A stretch of DNA of 64,000 bases from Paracyclopina nana (lineage: Eukaryota; Arthropoda; Copepoda; Cyclopoida; Cyclopettidae): assembly GCA_019096065.1 (NCBI GenBank), contig JAGUCH010000002.1, forward strand, positions 632,501-696,500. Direction: 5' to 3'. The notes below the pieces were generated by a model. That model saw only the letters and a program-made list of their open reading frames with translations, did not search any database and was not told where the DNA came from. Position 1 is the stretch's first letter. Every line of letters begins with the position of its first letter. A program made the position numbers and the translations under genes. This document shows positions 20,252-32,933 of this stretch, piece after piece.

Positions 20252-22596
20252 TTATTTGAAAAATGGAGTCTGTTTGTCTGGGCTGGCTGTCTGATTGAGC
20301 CAAGCTGGAGTGAAATTGAATGCAGGTTGTGTGGACAATTTGTTGATAATTTCCGTAGAAATGGAAACGCGGTTGAGGCCACCCCGACTGAAAATGTTGT
20401 TGAATCTCTGGTCGGGAACCTTCAACAGAGCCAAATCATCTTGAGACCTGAAAAATAATAAGCATAAATGGAAGTATTTTTGATTGGTCAAAAAGATTTT
20501 GTCATCTAAGGAATGAAATAAAATATTTGAATATTAAAATATGTTAAATTTGTTTACATTGAGGAATTGATTTTTTTAATTTTTAAATATATATTTAGAG
20601 AATAATTACCCTCTTTCTCCTTTGGCTGGCCTCAGGTTGGATCCTGATGGCTCTTCTCTGGTGCCAATTTTGGCCAATTCTGCAACATCCTTTTTGATGA
20701 AGGAGAATTGCGAAAATGCACTGCTTAACGGGTGCAGAAAGGAGGCTCCAGTGCTGGCTTGCCTACTCATCCTAAAAAAAGAGCAGAAATCAGCCTTGCT
20801 ATTTTCACACTTGATCAACTAGTCATCTTGACCATGACTTTTTATACTGACTGAACAACACAGTCAGAGTCACGTGACCTGTAATTTCATTTTTTTGCAA
20901 GTCACGTGACTCTTCAAAAAATGCCCAAAACTGCATGTAGAACTGGTTATTATGCTCTCATGAGCACTTTTGTCACAAAAGTATCTTTTCCTTATAGTAA
21001 AGCTATAAAAAGCCATTTTTTTTCTTTTTTTACTGCTTAAGCGCTTACCTCTGAAATTGTCTAGTATAAGTTATTTTTGAGCTTAATTGGCCAATTAACC
21101 TAACTTTTATAAACCCATTTTCATTTTTAGAAAGAAATTGAAATGAAAATGAAAAATTCCTTCAATACTATAATTTTAAAACTTAAAAGTATTAGCCCTT
21201 ACTTTATTACATTTTTAATTTTTGATTGCTTTTTGGTTCACCTATTTGAGCTATTGGTAGTTTCATTATTTGCAGTGTCAATCTCAAAAGCTGAGTGCCT
21301 TCTAACTCTTGTGTGCACGGTTGGGGGCACAAAAAGGGTTTCCATAAGGTCACTGCTATCCATAGAAAGGGTGAGGGTTGGAGTAGGGATGCTTTTCTTG
21401 GGTCCACTGGAGGCCATTTTGAATTTCTAACTTCACAAAGGGCTGGTAAATGTACGACTGCCAACTAGTTTTCAGATCGGACTTGATAGGATTCGACCAG
21501 TGTGCAATGCGCAATTCACTACATAAAACTTGTTTGGGGACGTCACACAAGCTCTAACGTCATCAGCAAATGCCAATTTTTCCCCTTATTCCTAATAAAA
21601 AATGCGCAAAAATGTAGACTCTTTGTTTAACCGAGCAGTCTATCTGGTAACAAAGATAAAAATGTATTCATATTTGTGCTCAACAGAGATATTTTGTTTT
21701 TCGTGCCTTTGAGTTCAAAAGAGTGCTCATGTGCTCAAATAATTACTCACTTTTGAGTATCTGTGCATAAATGAGAGCTCTTGTGCTCTCTATAGTGGTG
21801 TGTGCTCAAAAGAGTGCTCTTGTGCATGAATCATTACTTTTGAGTCATTTCGAGTGTTATTGTGTTCATATGAGTGCTCATGAGGTAATAATAAAGCGTT
21901 TGTGCTTATCAAAGTGATCTTGCGCTCACAGAGTGCTCTTGCGCTCACACAGAGTGCTCTTGCGCTCACACAGAGTGCTCTTGCGCTCACACAGAGTGCT
22001 CTTGCGCTCACACAGAGTGCTCTTGCGCTCACAGAGTGCTCTTGCGCTCACAGAGTGCTCTTGCGCTCACAGAGTGCTCTTGCGCTCACAGAGTGCTCTT
22101 GCGCTCACAGAGTGCTCTTGCGCTCACAGAGTGCTCTTGCGCTCACAGAGTGCTCTTGCGCTCACAGAGTGCTCTTGCGCTCACAGAGTGCTCTTGCGCT
22201 CACAGAGTGCTCTTGCGCTCACAGAGTGCTCTTGCGCTCACAGAGTGCTCTTTTGCTCATTTGAGTGCTTTGATGCCAAAAAGTGTGCTGTCATATAAAG
22301 AACGATTTTGTTCCTAGTACATTGCTCAGTATATTGCTTATTGTGCTCAGTAAAAGTACTGCTTTGCTCACAAGAAGGATTACGTAGGTAACCTTGTTGA
22401 TATGAACCTTTTTGTCCAAGATTTCTATTTGATTCTTAGCATGCTAAAACAACATTGATGGCTATAACAAAAATAAATTAAAGCCAAAATGAATTCTGAA
22501 TAATGAGAAAGGCAAAATGGGAATGAAAATCAATGTCAAAGTGGAATTATTAAGAGCAGTTACTTACCTTGCTTGGCTGATCTTCATTGTTGCCAT
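20252..22596 (-). CDS. Unknown protein with two alternative first exons
   Basis: No family is recognised. The common exons are 20771-20610 and 20447-20252. Two upstream exons can each join to the first in phase 2: 22596-22568 (ATG 22596) gives 387 nt (128 aa), and 21417-21242 (ATG 21417) gives 534 nt (177 aa). Both combinations close the frame exactly to the TAA at 20252, which is the main support. The longer isoform has a Ser/Thr-rich N-terminus with RVRRHSAFEI, resembling a basophilic kinase site. The shared part is polar with FNNIFSRGG and INKLSTQPAF near the C-terminus. No signal peptide or membrane segment is apparent. The 19/21-bp minisatellite lies in the long intron. Confidence 0.6.
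21915..22262. repeat. 19/21-bp minisatellite (GAGTGCTCTTGCGCTCACA)
   Basis: Four 21-bp units with CACACAGAG are followed by about a dozen near-perfect 19-bp units. Degenerate half-units (GTGCTCAAAAGAGTGCTC and similar) extend to about 21670 on the left and 22380 on the right. The GAGTGCTC / GAGCGCAAG arms make each unit partly self-complementary. Reading frames through the array are artefacts of the repeat. Confidence 0.93.
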
Positions 22597-24173
22597 TAAA
22601 AATTGTTTTGGCTGCTGAGAATGGCTCTGATTTCACCACAGAAAGAGATGCTTTAAAAGAGTGCTTTTTTACAACTGAACCAGTTTCCTCAATCACGATC
22701 TTGATTATGGGGAAGTACAACACGTGACTTAGAAACCAAGGGAATTTTTGCGCCAATTCCCTAAATCCAAGTCAAGTCCAACTTTGCTGTTTGAACGCAA
22801 TTCACTAAATGTCACCTTGAGCTAAGTGATAATTTTCCGTAGGATTCCTCACTAAATATTCAGCATTTGGTCACGTGGCTTTGGATGGGAATTTCCAGAC
22901 GCCAAAACTGGTTTTGGTTCATTTTTGTACTTTGAGTCATAACTACTGACGCCTTCTTGCTAATAACCTATATTTTAGGGAAATTTGAATTGTGGCTTAA
23001 GCAAAGTTTCCAGACTTTTGAAGCTTTTTTGGAACTATTGAAGGAAAAAAGTAGTCAATTTTCCCTTTTTGGCACTTGTTGACTCTAGATGATTGGCTTT
23101 TAATATTTCTTGTCAAATAATGTCAATTTCAGCAATTGCATCACCTTTTCTGATATGTGCACTAGGGTGAGTTATTATGCAAGACAACTAGCTAATTGCA
23201 AACTTCATGAGAAGGCAAACATCAAATGAATTTGAATTTGCAAATTTTTTTTGATTCTGCTCTAAAATCACTTTGCCATGACTCTAATTAGATCAGTCAG
23301 AAATCAATAGAGCTCCAATTGCATAAAATCAAGCTTTTTTAATGATTTTGAATAATCTGGATGCACTTATTGCAAAATGTCATTGCTTGCTTGGCTTAAA
23401 CACATCCAGAGGATGACCCAAGGATGAGAACAGTTTGTTGTGATGCTCAGTCACGCTTTTTGGCCTTACAAGTAATTAGAAATGGTAAAAGATGACAAAG
23501 TGGTGCAAATAATTTTTGATGTCTAGTTCCACAAACTTTCTTCTTTCAAAGCAAAAAAGTAATTCAGAGTACTAACTCATGCTGATTTGTAGTAAATATT
23601 TGGTACATGTGACACCATTAGTGATGGCTTTATAATTGGTAAATGATAGCAGCTAACATAACATAATTTGTCTTCCTTTTTTTGGATCACTGACACTGAA
23701 AAATAAGGGAGAAAATTATTTCTTGTGAAATATACAGCATCATTTTTTGTAGCATCAAGGGTTATCTGAAAAGTTACCAGTTCTATGAGAAAAATTTTTT
23801 ATAATTTTTTTGGTAATTTTGGCTATACCTAAAACATTTTGTTCACACACTGATATTGGGCTAGGACACTTAGTGAACATTTAAGTTCAAGAGTGAATTT
23901 CTTGACCACTTGATCCTTAGATTGTTTTTACAGCTACAAAATCCTTAGAGGCCAAAGTCAGTGTAATGTGAACTTTGATCACACTTTTGCTGGTCATAAG
24001 TCGATTAAGCAAGGTAGTCCAATTTTTTTTGTCAGCTGCCCTGCTACACTCCAAGTTCCAGTTAGTGAGCATAGCATAGGAGTGACACCACACAATAGTT
24101 TCTCATGCAGAAATCAGTCAGGATCTGAACTTGGAGCCATCAGGATGGAAAAAATAGGAGTATTGTAAACAAA
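22597..24173. other. Intergenic region
   Basis: No coding exon or repeat stands out. The region separates divergent genes and presumably contains their promoters. Confidence 0.5.
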
Positions 24174-27100
24174 ATGATGCTGTTATTAACTTGCCTTGTT
24201 GCCTCACTTGTGTGCCATACCTCCTCCACTGGTCTCAGCTTCCAATCTGATGACTTGAAATTGGCCACATTGGATCCACAGCTGTACAAACTTGTCAAGG
24301 ATCCAGTGGTCAAAAAGTTCACTTTTGAGCTGGAAGATGCAGTGACTGTTAAACCCAATCCAAGTTTCAATAGGCTCATTCAGGCACCAACTAAAGTGCC
24401 AAAAAATCCAGTCAATCAGCTATCAAGGTTTCATCATGCACCAAATAATTTTGTGCCAAGATCAAGAGTGGATGAGCTCAAGACTAATTATGTACCAAGA
24501 GACATAAATACTCTCAAAGGTGGACCAACAACAAAGACTCCAAAGTTTGAGGTGGATCATCGAAGAAAAAAGTTTAGGGATTGGAGGCAGAAGAAACTTT
24601 TGGAAATAAAGAAAATAGACAGCCAAATTTCCAAGATTAGTGAAGTAAGTAGTTAAAATCAAAGCTTACAACTTCCATTCTAACTGGTTCTTTTTAGAAT
24701 TTGAATGTTTTACAGGCTCAGCCAAAAAAGCCAAACAGTGGTCCTTTTTGGCACCATGCCAACCTGGATAGGATGGACACTGGGGAAACCACCACAACCA
24801 CCACTGCCAAACCACAGACACAGCAACCTTTTTCATCATGGTTTGGCTTTGACACTTTGGCCTCTAAATTAAGGGGAGCTCTGGACCCATTTTTTGGCCC
24901 ACAAGACCCTGAAGACACTCAGGAATCTGAATCTCAACAAGTCAGCAGTGGAAGATTCATACCATACTTTACCATCCTTCCAAATAGTTTCTATAACAAA
25001 AGACCCATGCAAAGCTTTCAGAAACATCCTGGGATGCCTCAACATGACCACACCAGAGCCTTCCAGGAGCCCCAAAAGAGACCATTTCATGAACCTAAAC
25101 TGGCAGCATTCCAAGAACCAAAAAGACCATTTCATGAACCTAAACTGGCAGCATTCCAAGAACCAAAAAGACCATTTCAGGAACCCAAGAGACCCTTTCA
25201 TGACCCCAATGCTGACTTGGAGTCTTTTGATAACTTCAGCCTTGATTATGCTCCATACCAACCTAAAAACTCCATTCCTAATAATGCCCAGAGTAGCCCA
25301 AACTATCCTCAAGGCAACCCGAACAGTCCGCCTATGTTTCAAATTCACAAGCAAGACAACTCAAATTATCACCCGAAGTACATCCCAATGGCCCTGGAGA
25401 AACACACCTTGACCACTGAAAAGGTGCCTGTTGACAGAGGAGTCAAGACAAGGCTGTATACCAAGGTGACAGATGTCACAACAACAGGAGGGGATGAGCC
25501 AACAAGAGCAGCCTTTGTGGTTGATGAAGATCCTGCAGCCATTTTTGATGAGGATGATATTCAACTGGCTCCTTGGAGGCCCTATGGTGAAGAAGAAGAC
25601 CAAATTGAAGAGGACATCTCAAGACAGGATTATGAGCATGAACCACAGCCTTCCAGCTATCCAGGTTACTTTCCCAGACCAACCCAACCTCCTCAGTACT
25701 ATCCTGACCTTTCGCATGAACAACAAACCCCTTTCAGAAGAGCCCCAGACTATGGACCTAAGTACCCTAGCTCTGAACCCTATGGGTCTTCAAGGCATCC
25801 TGGGTCATCAGGACCTGGATATCCTGGGCCATCAGGACCTGGATATCCTCCCAGGTCTTCAGGCTATGGTCATGAGCCACAATATCCCTCAGGAAATGAC
25901 TTTGGTATCCCATTGCCAATGGATGACTACAACCCAGCCAAAGGACGCAACTCAGGTTACAGGAAGCCCAGACCAAGCCCAGAACCCCAGGAACTGGAGC
26001 CCCCCTACCCTACACCCAGTGATTTTGGCATGCCTTCATCTCCTCCAAAAGACCAAAGGCACATGATTCCTGCCTACAGGAAAAGGCTGAAAGAAGCCTA
26101 CAACCCTGAGCCAGAGGATGAATCGCTAGACCTTAACTTCCATGAGGATAGGAAAAGAAACTTGCAAAACTTCTTCCAGGACAAGGAAGAACACCCCGTT
26201 TTGTTTGGAGAGTTTAATGAGGAGGATGAAGATGCCAGAATCATTCCTCCTCCCATTGGAATGGCCAAGGAAAACAAGGAAACTGACAATGAGGAAAGCG
26301 ATGATGAGTATTCGCATAACCATGATCCATTTGAGTTCCCCAGCTCTTACTATTCTCTGCCAGAGCAGAAAGATAGCAACTATGGGTATGCCATGGCAGG
26401 TGATTCCAATTGGGACAATTTCTTTGATGGACATGCTGACAATGTGGAGAAGGACATTCATACTTTGTCAAGACAATCTGCAGACCATACTGCACCACCT
26501 GAAAACTACCAAGAGGAAAATAACCAAGAGGGAACAGAAGACTACCCTACTCAAAACCCAAATTATGATGTAAGGAATCTTTTAACTGACTTTCTCATTT
26601 GTTTTTGAAATGATTTGTGATTGCAGGAGTTTGAGCAGGTGCCTGAGGTACCCAATTACAGGGAACAAGATGACAACAATCATGATGAGCAACAGGCCCA
26701 CCAGCCAGATCAGAGTAGTCCCCAATATGACTACTATGAAGAGGATTATCCTCAAGGGGAAGAAGGACACCAATCTCTTAGGGAGGACAGACAACATATA
26801 CAAGAATATGAGGAATATCCCAGCAATGATTATGATCAGGAGTACCCAGAAGGAAGACAATCGGAGGATAATAGCAATAGGTTTGCAAACAAAGGATATG
26901 ATGATTTTTATCACTCGGATGGAGACCAGGGGGACTTCTTCGGGCCCAATTTTGAAGACTTTTTCAAGAAGCTTGAGACAGGGATTGAAGATGAAATCAC
27001 CACCAGTCCCAACTATGATCAGAAGCAAGCCAAGCATGAGGAGCAGACTGACTATGATGAAGTCACCAATAATGACTTGAATCCTGAAAATTATGACAAC

Positions 27101-27265
27101 AACCATCCAGACACTCTGGAGTTCAGAATGCCATCTCATGATGAGCTGCAGAAAAACTACAAAACTGTGTCCACCTCAGCCTCAAACCAGGTGGAACATA
27201 TTGTCCAATTTCAGCCCAACAACACCAAGAGGAGAAGAATTGTTAGACTCACTAGCAAACATTGA
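24174..27265 (+). CDS. Secreted Pro/Asp/Glu/Tyr-rich low-complexity protein
   Basis: Exons are 24174-24644, 24716-26569 and 26627-27265, giving 987 aa. A second in-frame acceptor at 24698 would add six residues. The N-terminus MMLLLTCLVASLVCHTSSTG is a signal peptide. The rest is predicted disordered. It includes an imperfect repeat FHEPKLAAFQEPKRP near the start of exon 2, PGPSGPGYP collagen-like patches, and long Asp/Glu- and Tyr-rich stretches at the C-terminal end. Cysteines are almost absent outside the signal peptide, arguing against a folded disulfide domain. Composition suggests an extracellular matrix, cuticle or adhesive material, but no chitin-binding (Rebers-Riddiford) motif is seen, so function is left open. 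Confidence 0.8.
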
Positions 27266-28001
27266 GAAACTCCAGGCATTTCATTTTACTTTTTGCTTAG
27301 CCTTTAAAACTAGAAGGTCCAATTAAATTTCATCATTCTCTATGGTTTCATGTCTGATTACACATCATTGGTGGCTTGATAAAGGGTGGCTCTTTTGTTA
27401 CACATTAAGCTAAGCAAAGTGATATGCTAGTCAGCTTTTTTGGAAATGCAAGTGCACAGAAATCAGGATTTTTAATTAGGAAATGCAAATGAATTTCATT
27501 GGGTGAATGGTGTAATGGAAAATGCACATAACTAGAAATTAGTGGAACTAATTGAAAAGCAGAAATTCATGCATCATGATTTTGTGCTAAAAACAAGACA
27601 ATTGAATAACAGCTACAATAAACATCTGAGGTGTCAAGTAATAAAGATGTCAAATGTCCCTGAATATAGGGTGTTTCCATAGCCTAGATTTTTTTTTTAC
27701 AAATGATTAGCCAATAGACAACAATTAATGGATATTTTCCTTGTTTGAACTTGATGCTCAATCAACTTTGACCCTGTGTAGATTTCACCACATCTAAGTC
27801 AAATTATGGACCAACAAGTGGAAAATGAGTGGATGTTGTCATTTCTTAATGACAGGGTAAAGCTGATGAGCAAAGTTAGGACACCTTGCTTTTGATGAAT
27901 TTTTTCTTTGCAAAAATAGAAGTAACATGTGACAAAGTTCCTGTTGACAAGCTGGTATTACATGAATTTGCAGCACTTGTTGTTTGAAAAACAACAAATA
28001 A
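27266..28001. other. Intergenic region
   Basis: 3' flank of the secreted-protein gene and 5' flank of the sulfotransferase. Nothing further is recognised. Confidence 0.5.
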
Positions 28002-29291
28002 ATGTCCAATCAATACCTGAACTTGCTGTGGCTGTCATGCTTTGCATATTTGTTCTTGATCCTGGTTTTGAGGTAAAAGCTTCTTTATTTCAATTAATAT
28101 CTAGTCTAATTAATGGTAAAAAGGGCAACATTGAAGGAAGAGGATGTTGATCCACAAGCTTACACAGCATGTTCAGGACCCATCAAAAGTGTCGTGTTCC
28201 ACAAAACTCATAAGACAGCCAGTTCCACAGTTCAAAATATTCTGCTGAGATATGCAAAAAAGCAAGAGTTGAATGTGGTCATTCCTGATGGGAAAGTCTA
28301 CCAATTGTTTCCTGAGGACAGATTCACCATCAATGGATCAGGTTTGGCAGTATCAAAATGGTTCAAGGTAACTCAAAAAAAGTTATATTTGTGTCCTCAT
28401 TGTTAACTAAATTCAATTAGGCTGGATTGAAGCCACACATTTTCTGCTTACACAATAGATGGAATGGTCAGGAAGTGGCCAAATTGATACCTAGAAACCA
28501 ATCAATCTACTTCACAATACTTAGGGAGCCAGTTTCACTTTTTGTCTCTTTATGGGACTTTTACCCCTTTCCCAAAGTGGTGAACACCTCAAACATCAAC
28601 TTCTTTGTGCAAAACAAATCTAACCAACATAATGACACTAGGTAAGCAAAGTGTATAGGAAATAAACCTAAAAGACTTTAGTGAGGCTCTTTTTGAAAGG
28701 TTGCTCCTGGTCAATTTGAGAAACAGTTTGTCCTATGAATTTGGCCTTGATCCTCAACACTTTGACAACATGACAAAAGTGGATGAGAAAATTGCAGAGA
28801 TTGAAGCCACATTTGACTTAGTCATGATCATGGACCAATTTGAGGAATCAATGGTCTTGCTGAAGCATCAGTTATGCTGGGAATATGCAGATTTAACCAG
28901 TCTGAAACTGAATGCTCACTCAACTAGAAAGCCCTCAGTTTTGACCAATGATAGCAAGGAGAAATTGACGCAATGGCTTCAAGCTGATTTGAGAATATAC
29001 CAGCATTTCAAGGCTAGATTGCAAGAGTCAATTTTGACCTTTGGCTCAGAGAGGATGACAAAGGAAAGGAGCATAATGAAGAAAGCCAATGAGGAGCTAG
29101 CAAAAACTTGCAAAATCAAGTATGTGTCAAGGGGGTCACTGCCAAGGAATCAAAGGCCACCAGGCAGGAATATCAAGCCTTATGTCACCTATGGAAAAGA
29201 CCCCGAATGTCCCTTTGTGGGCATGTATGAACTCAGCTTTTTGGACTACATTAGAAACCTTCAGAGTCAAAGAGCTTCAAAAGTGAGTTAA
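28002..29291 (+). CDS. Gal3ST-like galactose 3-O-sulfotransferase A
   Basis: This Golgi type II enzyme would transfer sulfate from PAPS to a galactose-containing glycan. Exons are 28002-28072, 28124-28367, 28421-28641 and 28700-29291, giving 375 aa. The first exon encodes a short cytosolic tail and signal anchor (about residues 5-24). The 5'-PAPS loop is FHKTHKTASSTVQNILLRY, where KTHKTASST matches the family motif. The 3'-phosphate region is ILREPVSLFVSLWDFY. Intron acceptors at 28123 and 28699 have weak pyrimidine tracts but are fixed by frame closure. The tail-to-tail paralogue (29333-30501) shares NLRNSL and the overall layout. The exact acceptor (galactosylceramide or other) cannot be told. 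Confidence 0.88.
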
Positions 29292-29332
29292 GTAATTTAA
29301 TCAATACTTTTAGTTGAGTTGTAAATACTAGC

Positions 29333-30501
29333 TTAAATTGTTTTATTGAATCTTTGTCCTTGCACTTTATTTAAATGGTGGATAAGTTCCATCTCTCCCA
29401 GGCTCAGAAGGAGACAATTGGTGTCATTGCCAGAGTATTGGTACCAAAATTTACCATTTTCTGCAGGCTTTAAGACTACGTCACATTGTGATAAGACCTT
29501 CCTGTTGATCAACTCCAAAGTTTTCAAACCTTTTCCCCATGATTGCCTCTTTTTCTTGAACTTGGCCAAAAAGTGGTTATACAGTTTGTAGTCAGACCTC
29601 AGCCATGCTTTCAGGTTTTTCTCAGCAACTTTAGACAGCTGAGACTTGGTTGATTGCTGATTTTGCTCCAAGTAGACCAAATCTTGGTAAGGCCAGTGCA
29701 AAAATTCCTTCAGCAGAATGACAGATTCTGGAAAATACTCAGCTATGAGGATTACATTGAAAGTTCTTTCAATTTCTGTGATTTTCAAGTTAACCAATGT
29801 CTCATTCAATGCATCCATGGGACTCATTCCAAAATCAAATAGAAGGGAATTTCTCAAATTAACTCCCACAGAGTCCAGAAAGTGATCTGGCTTTTCGGGG
29901 CTCAGGGCAAATTGCTCTAGGTCATCAAACCCCAAATGTTGGCCAAAATTGTAGTAATCCCAAGAAGAGATGAGAACTTCCACTGGATCCCTTAGAATGC
30001 TCAAGAATACAGGCTTTGGCTGTCCTTTCACATTCATCAACTTTTTCACCTCCAATTCATTCCATCTAGAATGTAAGCAAAACAAATCTGGGTTCACACC
30101 AGCCAAATACCAAGGTGTATCTGAAACATCTGACTCAACATGAAATGCATGAGAAGGTGAGCCCAAAAAGTTCCCAGACTTTGGGAAAGCAACAGTCAAG
30201 TCATGCTTAAATGCATATCTTAGTAGAATGTTTTGAATTGTGGTGCTAGCACACTTGTGACTCTTCAAAAATACAATTCTGCTCACATGAATGCTTTTTT
30301 GCCTGTAAGAATTTAAGATGTCATTATTTGTTTCCATAAAATATTGAACTTGGCTTACCTTGACTGCTGTTGAATATTGTTGGAGCACAAAAAGGTGAAG
30401 AATGAACAGGTGAAAGCAAAGATGAAGGCAAGTTTGGCCAATTTAAAAATGGACACATAATCAGAGCTGCAACTTGAATTTTGCAAAGCTTTTAAAGCCA
30501 T
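29333..30501 (-). CDS. Gal3ST-like galactose 3-O-sulfotransferase B
   Basis: This is the convergent paralogue of the preceding gene. Exons are 30501-30359 and 30302-29333 (1113 nt, 370 aa). A signal anchor lies at about residues 18-40 in exon 1. The PAPS-binding loop is FLKSHKCASTTIQNILLRY, and ILRDPVEVLISSWDYYNF is the 3'-phosphate region. Compared with paralogue A it has lost introns 2 and 3, and the first loop has KSHKCAST in place of KTHKTASS. The stop codons of the two genes are only 41 bp apart, so their 3' UTRs must overlap as antisense RNAs unless both end almost at once. Confidence 0.9.
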
Positions 30502-32933
30502 AATGTTGAACAATTGTTGTCTATGACAAGTGAGGCAGGTTACACAAGTGTAGTTTACATCTTTTACAAATAAAAAAAGTACAATATACTGAATAATAAT
30601 TGCTAGCAAAAATTAAGAGTATTGCTAGAGTATTTAGAACGTTTGAAAAGTACTTCAAATTCACTTAAGTTTGATATTACTTTCAAGCTCTGATGTGAAA
30701 CTCTATGTAGCTATATTTTTGTAAAAAGTAATGCCAGGTAATCTTATCTATCTAGCTTAGCTTAATTCTTTGCAACTGCTTTTGATGTCAATCAGCTAAA
30801 ACTGAAACACAACATACATAATTTTAATTTGATTTTTTTCTAAATCCTGCTCCATTATTCATATTTCAAAATATGTGCTCACTTTTGCTCTCAAAGCTTT
30901 CAATCTGTTTTCAAAAATAGAACATTTTAAAAACGTTGGCAAAAAGGAGAATGCCTATACAAGGAACTACAGACAGAACGCACGCAGAACTACAAATAAC
31001 GAACGCGCACATGGACCTACAAAACTTTTTTTTATTAAACCAACCGCATATGGACCTACACTGAACCAAGCGCACCCAAGCTACATTTAACAGATACGCA
31101 CATGAACCTACATAAAAAGCTGTGCACAATGAACACTGATGATTCGCACATGAAACTACATTTGACTAATCGCACGGACTATTTGGACTTTTTTGACTAT
31201 TTGGACTTTTTGGTCAATTTTCTTTCTGCCTTCTCAAACTTTTAGGACTTTTTGGACTGTTTGTACTTAATGAACAATTTGGACTTTTTTGACTATTTCA
31301 ACTTTTCAAATGTAAAGAACTATTTGGACTAAGAGGACTATTTGGACTTTTTTGACTAATTGGGTTTTTTGGTCTATTTAATTTTCTACCTTTTCAAACT
31401 AGTCAAAATAGTCAAAAGACCAAATAGTCCAAATAGTCCAAAAAGTTCTCAAAGTTTGAAAAGGTAGAAAAGTTAATAGACAGCATAATTCTTCGGTAAA
31501 TCCACTCATATTTTGTTAAAAGTAGGCAATTTTTAGCTAAAAATAGTACTTGAAATTGATAACCATCTTTAAAAAGTTTTTTTTTAACTATTTAAGGATA
31601 GTCTTACTCTTGTAGATTCTTGTGCCCTTGGTTCATTGTATATTGATGTGCGTTCATTCTGTTGCCCAAGTGCTCTTTGATTTGCTTGTAGTTTAGTGTG
31701 CGTTTCCGTCATTTGTAGTTCATGTGCGATTAGCTGTATGTAGATTCATGTGCGATTGGGGTTGTATACATTCTAGGCCAAAAATCTTTGTAGTCTGACA
31801 TGCGCACTGTTTTGTAGGTTTATGTGCGATCGGTTGACTGTAGGACAAAGTACGCGCCCCCCTTCAAAAGCCTCGCGAGTGGTTTTAAGTAAAAACAAGC
31901 CTTATTAGGAAAGTGGAACACTTAAAATATGAACTACGTTACCAAAAAGCTAAACATGCCCATCTTTACCTTGAGCATATTTATGTTTCTCTTACCAATA
32001 AGATGATCGATCTATTGTCTCTTACCTTTCTTAGTGAATACCAAAAATGGCATAATTTGAGACTCCGTCCCTTGGGCGACCAAAAAGAAGAATTCCACAG
32101 ATTTGAATGATTTCACGTATGACCACGTTCATTCCGTTATTTGTTAACGTTTGCTCAAACTTCAAATATTCTTGAATTTTCTTGAATTCAACACATTCAG
32201 GATTCAGCTGTTGATAATAACGGTCGTTACTCGTTACCAGATTTGAGCTTTGGCACTGAATTGCGTAATTTGGCTTTTCCGATAGCTTTTTGGCAATTAA
32301 CGTTCCACCTTCCGCCATGAAAACATAAGCAAGAATTTGCTTTTATTTTTCGCTAAATCGCGGCTGGAAATCCTCAAACGCTACTACAAAAAGCCACTTT
32401 TGACACCGTAATGAAAATCAAAACAAAAACGAGGAAACCCGGATGAACATTCTAGGCGGTGCAACAGCTGACAATTAGCGAAAAAAAACGGAAAAAAACG
32501 GAAAAACGGAAAAGTTCGTTAAATGTATTGAAGTCAGTGTACTCAGTTAACGATGACGTCAAGACTCAAGAGTTGAATAGTCAACCGTTACGCGTGTTTG
32601 TCTGCATGTCTAAATTCGCAAAGCCACCATCTGGTTAACGAGAAAAGCCGTTAACAAATAAGGAGTGAAAATGCATTTTTAAGAAGCCAGCGATCTGTTC
32701 CGTTTTCAAGAAAGAGCTCCGTTATCTGGCCCAATTCCAAGAAATGAGCTCCGTTATTTGCACCATTATCAAGATGTGAGCCCCGTTATCTGGTCCACTT
32801 CCAGTATCTAATGCCTTATTTCAAGATCCGTTACCGTTATCGAGATGTCAGCCCAATTATCTGCCTTGTTATCAAGATGTGGCCTTCGTTATATTCTCCG
32901 TTTTATAACAAAGGAAAAAGGTATAATTATATT
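30502..32933. other. Intergenic region rich in repeats
   Basis: It contains a transposon-like element (30944-31864) and, at about 32680-32890, loosely repeated CCGTTATCTGG / CAAGATGTGAGC words. An ACGGAAAAA-rich stretch sits at about 32480. No coding exon is supported. Confidence 0.55.
30944..31864. mobile_element. Non-autonomous element with multiple CGCACATGAACCTACA-type subterminal repeats, copy 1
   Basis: Arms contain many variants of CGCACATGAACCTACA, direct on the left and reverse-complemented on the right. A central TTTGGACTTTTTGGAC low-complexity palindrome lies at about 31190-31450. Left end is GGAGAATGCCTATACAAGG and right end GACAAAGTACGCGCCCCCC. A second copy in the opposite orientation is at 51488-52425. 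No transposase is present. Confidence 0.75.

Noticed and set aside
21143-21430. 95-aa plus-strand hydrophobic frame
   Set aside because: It is antisense to the better-supported alternative first exon at 21417-21242.
6382-22262. Tandem arrays considered as CRISPR
   Set aside because: Units are contiguous without spacers and the host is clearly eukaryotic.
21902-22317. Overlapping open frames of 80-121 aa in and beside the minisatellite on both strands
   Set aside because: They are translations of the 19/21-bp repeat, with no independent coding signal.
24718-27139. Several 60-200 aa frames on both strands over the secreted Pro-rich gene
   Set aside because: They overlap a spliced frame that has a signal peptide and consistent splice sites.
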